Origin: CAVVYA01 sp963752345
Lineage (GTDB): Bacteria > Pseudomonadota > Alphaproteobacteria > SMXQ01
Reading direction: 5' to 3'
Assembly: GCA_963752345.1 (NCBI GenBank)
Contig: CAVVYA010000016.1
Coordinates: 1 to 64,000 of the forward strand
DNA: 64,000 nucleotides
Shown here piece by piece: positions 59,216-64,000 of this stretch; positions within the stretch are counted from its first letter, which is position 1; each line of letters opens with the position of its first letter. A model generated the notes under the pieces. It had not been told where the DNA came from and made no database searches. It was given only the letters and a program-made list of their open reading frames with translations. Position numbers and translations under genes: made by a program.

Positions 59216-62178
59216 CGGCCGCCCAACGCAGCACGCTCACCAGCACCTATCGTCTGCAATTCAGCAAGACCTTTACCTTCAGACAGGCCGAGCAGTTGGT
59301 GCCCTATCTCGCCGAGCTCGGCATAAGCCACATCTATGCCTCGCCCTATCTCAAGGCGCGAGCCGGCAGCTCGCATGGCTACGACATCACGGACTACAAC
59401 GCGCTCAACCCGGAAATCGGCGACGAGGCGGCGCTCGACGCCATGGTGGCGGCGCTCAAGCGCCATGACATGGGGCAGGTGCTCGATTTCGTTCCCAATC
59501 ATATGGGGGTCGGCAAGGCCGACAACGAATGGTGGCTCGATGTGCTGGAATGGGGCCCGGCCTCGCCCTACGCCGAATATTTCGACATCGACTGGACGCC
59601 GGCCAAGGAGGACCTGCGCGGCAAGGTGCTGCTGCCGTTCCTCGGCGACCATTACGGCATCGTGTTGGAGAAGGGTGAACTGCGGCTGGTGTTCGACGGC
59701 GAACGCGGCAGCTTCTGCGTGCGCTACCACGAGCATGCCTTTCCCATTCGCCCGGGCCATTATGCCGAGATCATCGCGCCCTATCTCGCGCGGCGTCAGG
59801 CGGCGGGCGATTTCCGCAGCGAGCCCCTTGCGATCTTGAGCGACATCGTCGCCCGCTCGCTCACCCTGCGGATCAGCCGGCTGCCCGCCGATCGCCGCCG
59901 CGCTGTGCGCGAAAAGGGGCTGGCGTTCAAGCGCGAGCTGGCCGAACTGGTGGCGGCGAATTCCGCGGTGCGCGAGATCATCGACGAGGCAGTGCGCGAA
60001 TTGAACGGCACGCCCGGAATTCCGACCAGCTTCGTGCCGCTGCATCGCCTGCTGGAGCGGCAGGCCTATCGTTTGGCGTTCTGGCGCGTCGCGGCGGACG
60101 AGATCAACTACCGGCGCTTCTTCGACATCAGCGATCTCGCTGGCGTGCGCATGGAGAACCCCAAGCTGTTCGAGCTCGCCCACCGCCTGGTGCTGCGCCT
60201 GGCGGCAGAAGGCAAGCTCGACGGCCTGCGCATCGACCATATCGACGGCATGCTCGACCCCGCGCAATATTGCGACCGCCTCGCGGCCCGGGCCGGCGAA
60301 ATCGATTTAGCGTCGGGGGTGGTCGACCCGACGGAGGACGGCGCCATCGATCCGCTGCGCCGGTTCTACATCGTCGTCGAGAAGATCCTGGCGCGTCACG
60401 AATCCCTGCGCCGCGCCTGGCCGATCGACGGCACCACCGGCTACGACGTGCTCAATCTGATCAACGGCTTGTTCGTGCGGCCCGAGGCGGAGGCGCCGCT
60501 CGCGCAAACCTACGGCCGTTTCATCGAACAGGCACTGGTGTTCGATAGCGTACTCTACCAGTGCAAGAAGCATGTGATGGAGCACGTGCTGGCCGGCGAG
60601 TTGCAGGTGCTTGCCAATGCGCTCGACCAGATTTCGGAAAGCCATTGGCGGACGCGCGACTTCACCCTGATCGGCTTGCGCAATGCGCTGCTGGAGGTGG
60701 CGGCCTGCTTCCCGGTCTATCGCACCTATGTGGACGACAAGAGCGTCACGGCGGACGACCGGCGCGACATCGACTGGGCGGTCAGCCAGGCGCGCCAGCG
60801 CAGCGAAGACAAGGAAGATACCGTCTTCGACTTCATTCACGCGGTTCTCACCACCGATCTCGTGCGCAAGCGCCGGTCGGGCTACAGCCGCCGCGCGGTG
60901 GTCCGCTGCGCCATGAAGTTCCAGCAATACTCCGGCCCGGTGATGGCCAAGTCCCTGGAGGACACCAGCTTCTATCGGTTCAACCGACTGCTGTCGCTCA
61001 ACGAGGTGGGTGGCGATCCGCGCCGCTTCGGCCTTTCTCCATCGGCCTTCCACCATTTGATCCAGGACCGGGCGCGCAACTGGCCGCGCGCCATGACCGC
61101 GACGGCGACCCACGACACCAAGCGCGGCGAGGATACCCGCGCCCGTCTCAACGTGCTGTCCGAACTGCCTGAGGAATGGGACCTGCGGATCGGCCGCTGG
61201 TCGATCTTCAACCGGCGCTTCAAGACTTTGCAGGACGACGAGTGCTTTCCGACCGCAAACGACGAATACCTGCTCTATCAGCTCATTCTCGGTTCATGGC
61301 CGAACGAGCTGTCCGACAAGGACCATCTCGATCCAAAGCTTTTGGAGTCGTTCCGTAACCGGATCGAGGGCGCAGCGATCAAATCGGTGCGTGAGGCCAA
61401 GCTGCACACCAGTTGGGCGCGGCCCGACCAGGCCTATGAGGAGGCGGTGCTGAATTTCATCCGGGGCCTGCTCGATCCCGCGCGCTCGCCGCAGTTCCTC
61501 GCCGACCTGATCGAATTCGCCGGACGCGTTGCCTGGTTCGGCATGATGAATTCGCTGTCTCAGACGGTGCTCAAGCTCACCATGCCCGGCATTCCCGATA
61601 CCTACCAGGGCGCCGAGCTGTGGGACTATGCGATGGTCGATCCGGACAACCGGCGGCCGGTCGATTTCGCGCGGCGCGTGGAATCTCTCCGCGAATTGCG
61701 CCAGCGCTACGGCGAGCGCCGGCCGATTCCGCCGGACGCATTCGCGAACTTGTTCGAACACTGGTCCGATGGCCGAATCAAGCTGCTGGTCCTGTCACGG
61801 CTGTTGCATATGCGGCGGGAGTTGCCCGAGCTGTTCGTCAAGGGCGGCTACCAGCCGCTGACGACGGATGGTGCCCGCGGTGATCACCTGTGCGCCTTTG
61901 CGCGGCCTTGCGGCACCCGGCTGTTGATTGTCGTGGTGCCGCGCTTCTTCGTGTCCTTAGCGGATGGCCGCCAGGAGATCCCGATCGCGGGCGCCTGGGC
62001 CGACACCATGATCGCCGCACCACCCGAGTTGGCCGGGCGCCGCCTGACCAATGTACTGACCGGGGAGACGGCCATGGCGGCCGAAAAAAACGGGGCGCCG
62101 GCCTTGGCGGCCGACGCCCTGCTGCAAACTCTGCCGTTCGGTGTCTGGTTGGCCGAGGGCGAACCGGCGGCCGGCTGA
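59212..62178 (+). CDS. treY: malto-oligosyltrehalose synthase
   Basis: A 988-residue GH13 enzyme that turns the reducing-end alpha-1,4 link of a maltodextrin into a trehalose unit. The GTG at 59212 overlaps the malQ stop and begins MTAAQRSTLTSTYRLQFSKT; STYRLQ is typical of the family start. Motifs are SPYLKARAGSSHGYDITD, DFVPNHMGVGKADN, LDGLRIDHIDGMLDP, YIVVEKILA (acid/base Glu) and ATATHDTKRGEDTRARL. Length slightly above the family range. The last plus-strand gene of the cluster; glgP is convergent 16 bases later. Confidence 0.96.
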   Translation: MTAAQRSTLTSTYRLQFSKTFTFRQAEQLVPYLAELGISHIYASPYLKARAGSSHGYDITDYNALNPEIGDEAALDAMVAALKRHDMGQVLDFVPNHMGVGKADNEWWLDVLEWGPASPYAEYFDIDWTPAKEDLRGKVLLPFLGDHYGIVLEKGELRLVFDGERGSFCVRYHEHAFPIRPGHYAEIIAPYLARRQAAGDFRSEPLAILSDIVARSLTLRISRLPADRRRAVREKGLAFKRELAELVAANSAVREIIDEAVRELNGTPGIPTSFVPLHRLLERQAYRLAFWRVAADEINYRRFFDISDLAGVRMENPKLFELAHRLVLRLAAEGKLDGLRIDHIDGMLDPAQYCDRLAARAGEIDLASGVVDPTEDGAIDPLRRFYIVVEKILARHESLRRAWPIDGTTGYDVLNLINGLFVRPEAEAPLAQTYGRFIEQALVFDSVLYQCKKHVMEHVLAGELQVLANALDQISESHWRTRDFTLIGLRNALLEVAACFPVYRTYVDDKSVTADDRRDIDWAVSQARQRSEDKEDTVFDFIHAVLTTDLVRKRRSGYSRRAVVRCAMKFQQYSGPVMAKSLEDTSFYRFNRLLSLNEVGGDPRRFGLSPSAFHHLIQDRARNWPRAMTATATHDTKRGEDTRARLNVLSELPEEWDLRIGRWSIFNRRFKTLQDDECFPTANDEYLLYQLILGSWPNELSDKDHLDPKLLESFRNRIEGAAIKSVREAKLHTSWARPDQAYEEAVLNFIRGLLDPARSPQFLADLIEFAGRVAWFGMMNSLSQTVLKLTMPGIPDTYQGAELWDYAMVDPDNRRPVDFARRVESLRELRQRYGERRPIPPDAFANLFEHWSDGRIKLLVLSRLLHMRRELPELFVKGGYQPLTTDGARGDHLCAFARPCGTRLLIVVVPRFFVSLADGRQEIPIAGAWADTMIAAPPELAGRRLTNVLTGETAMAAEKNGAPALAADALLQTLPFGVWLAEGEPAAG

Positions 62179-62194
62179 CCCTCGCGCGTCCTTT

Positions 62195-64000
<1,806 letters not shown>

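Overview
The window reads as one stretch of a high-GC alphaproteobacterial chromosome. The evidence is the GC-rich coding with strong third-position bias, many orphan TctC ('Bug') binding proteins, a GlgE/TreS/TreYZ gene set and short intergenic palindromes of alphaproteobacterial style. A soil or rhizosphere organism of the Hyphomicrobiales/Rhodospirillales type fits, but no marker in the window fixes the genus.

Region 1 (1-40.5 kb) is an accessory catabolic and uptake region. It holds a tRNA-Ser, eight TctC-type binding proteins plus one TctC fragment, with no TctA/TctB membrane subunits. It also holds three UbiD-family decarboxylases, two SBP-fold proteins that appear to lack signal peptides, two near-identical heme-oxygenase-like (HDO/TenA-like) putative diiron proteins, a gentisate-dioxygenase-like bicupin, a second bicupin and two small cupins. 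A Rieske oxygenase, an IclR regulator, two paralogous iron-type binding proteins, an aldehyde dehydrogenase and an SDR complete the set. The same kinds of gene recur in two blocks (about 2.9-11.6 kb and 23.3-33.5 kb). I infer a duplicated, undescribed pathway for an aromatic or heteroaromatic carboxylic acid: binding protein, UbiD decarboxylation, then O2-dependent HDO or cupin oxidation. The substrate cannot be read from the sequence.

Region 2 (36.3-42.2 kb) holds housekeeping and stress genes: SDR, universal stress protein, GST, an MFS exporter, a LysR regulator, a manganese catalase and a small DUF2934-like protein.

Region 3 (42.2-64 kb) is an almost complete glycogen/trehalose locus. glgA lies on the minus strand. 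A tightly packed plus-strand operon follows: GH13-glgE fusion, treS-maltokinase fusion, glgB, glgX, treZ, malQ, treY, mostly with overlapping stops and starts. A convergent glgP runs off the window end. Together these cover the GlgE route (trehalose to maltose to maltose-1-phosphate to alpha-glucan), branching, debranching, phosphorolysis and the TreYZ route back to trehalose.

Many otherwise intact genes carry isolated single-base frameshifts, nearly all of them one extra C or G relative to the coding strand. This points to assembly or sequencing errors rather than true pseudogenes; the spans given cover the whole gene in each case.
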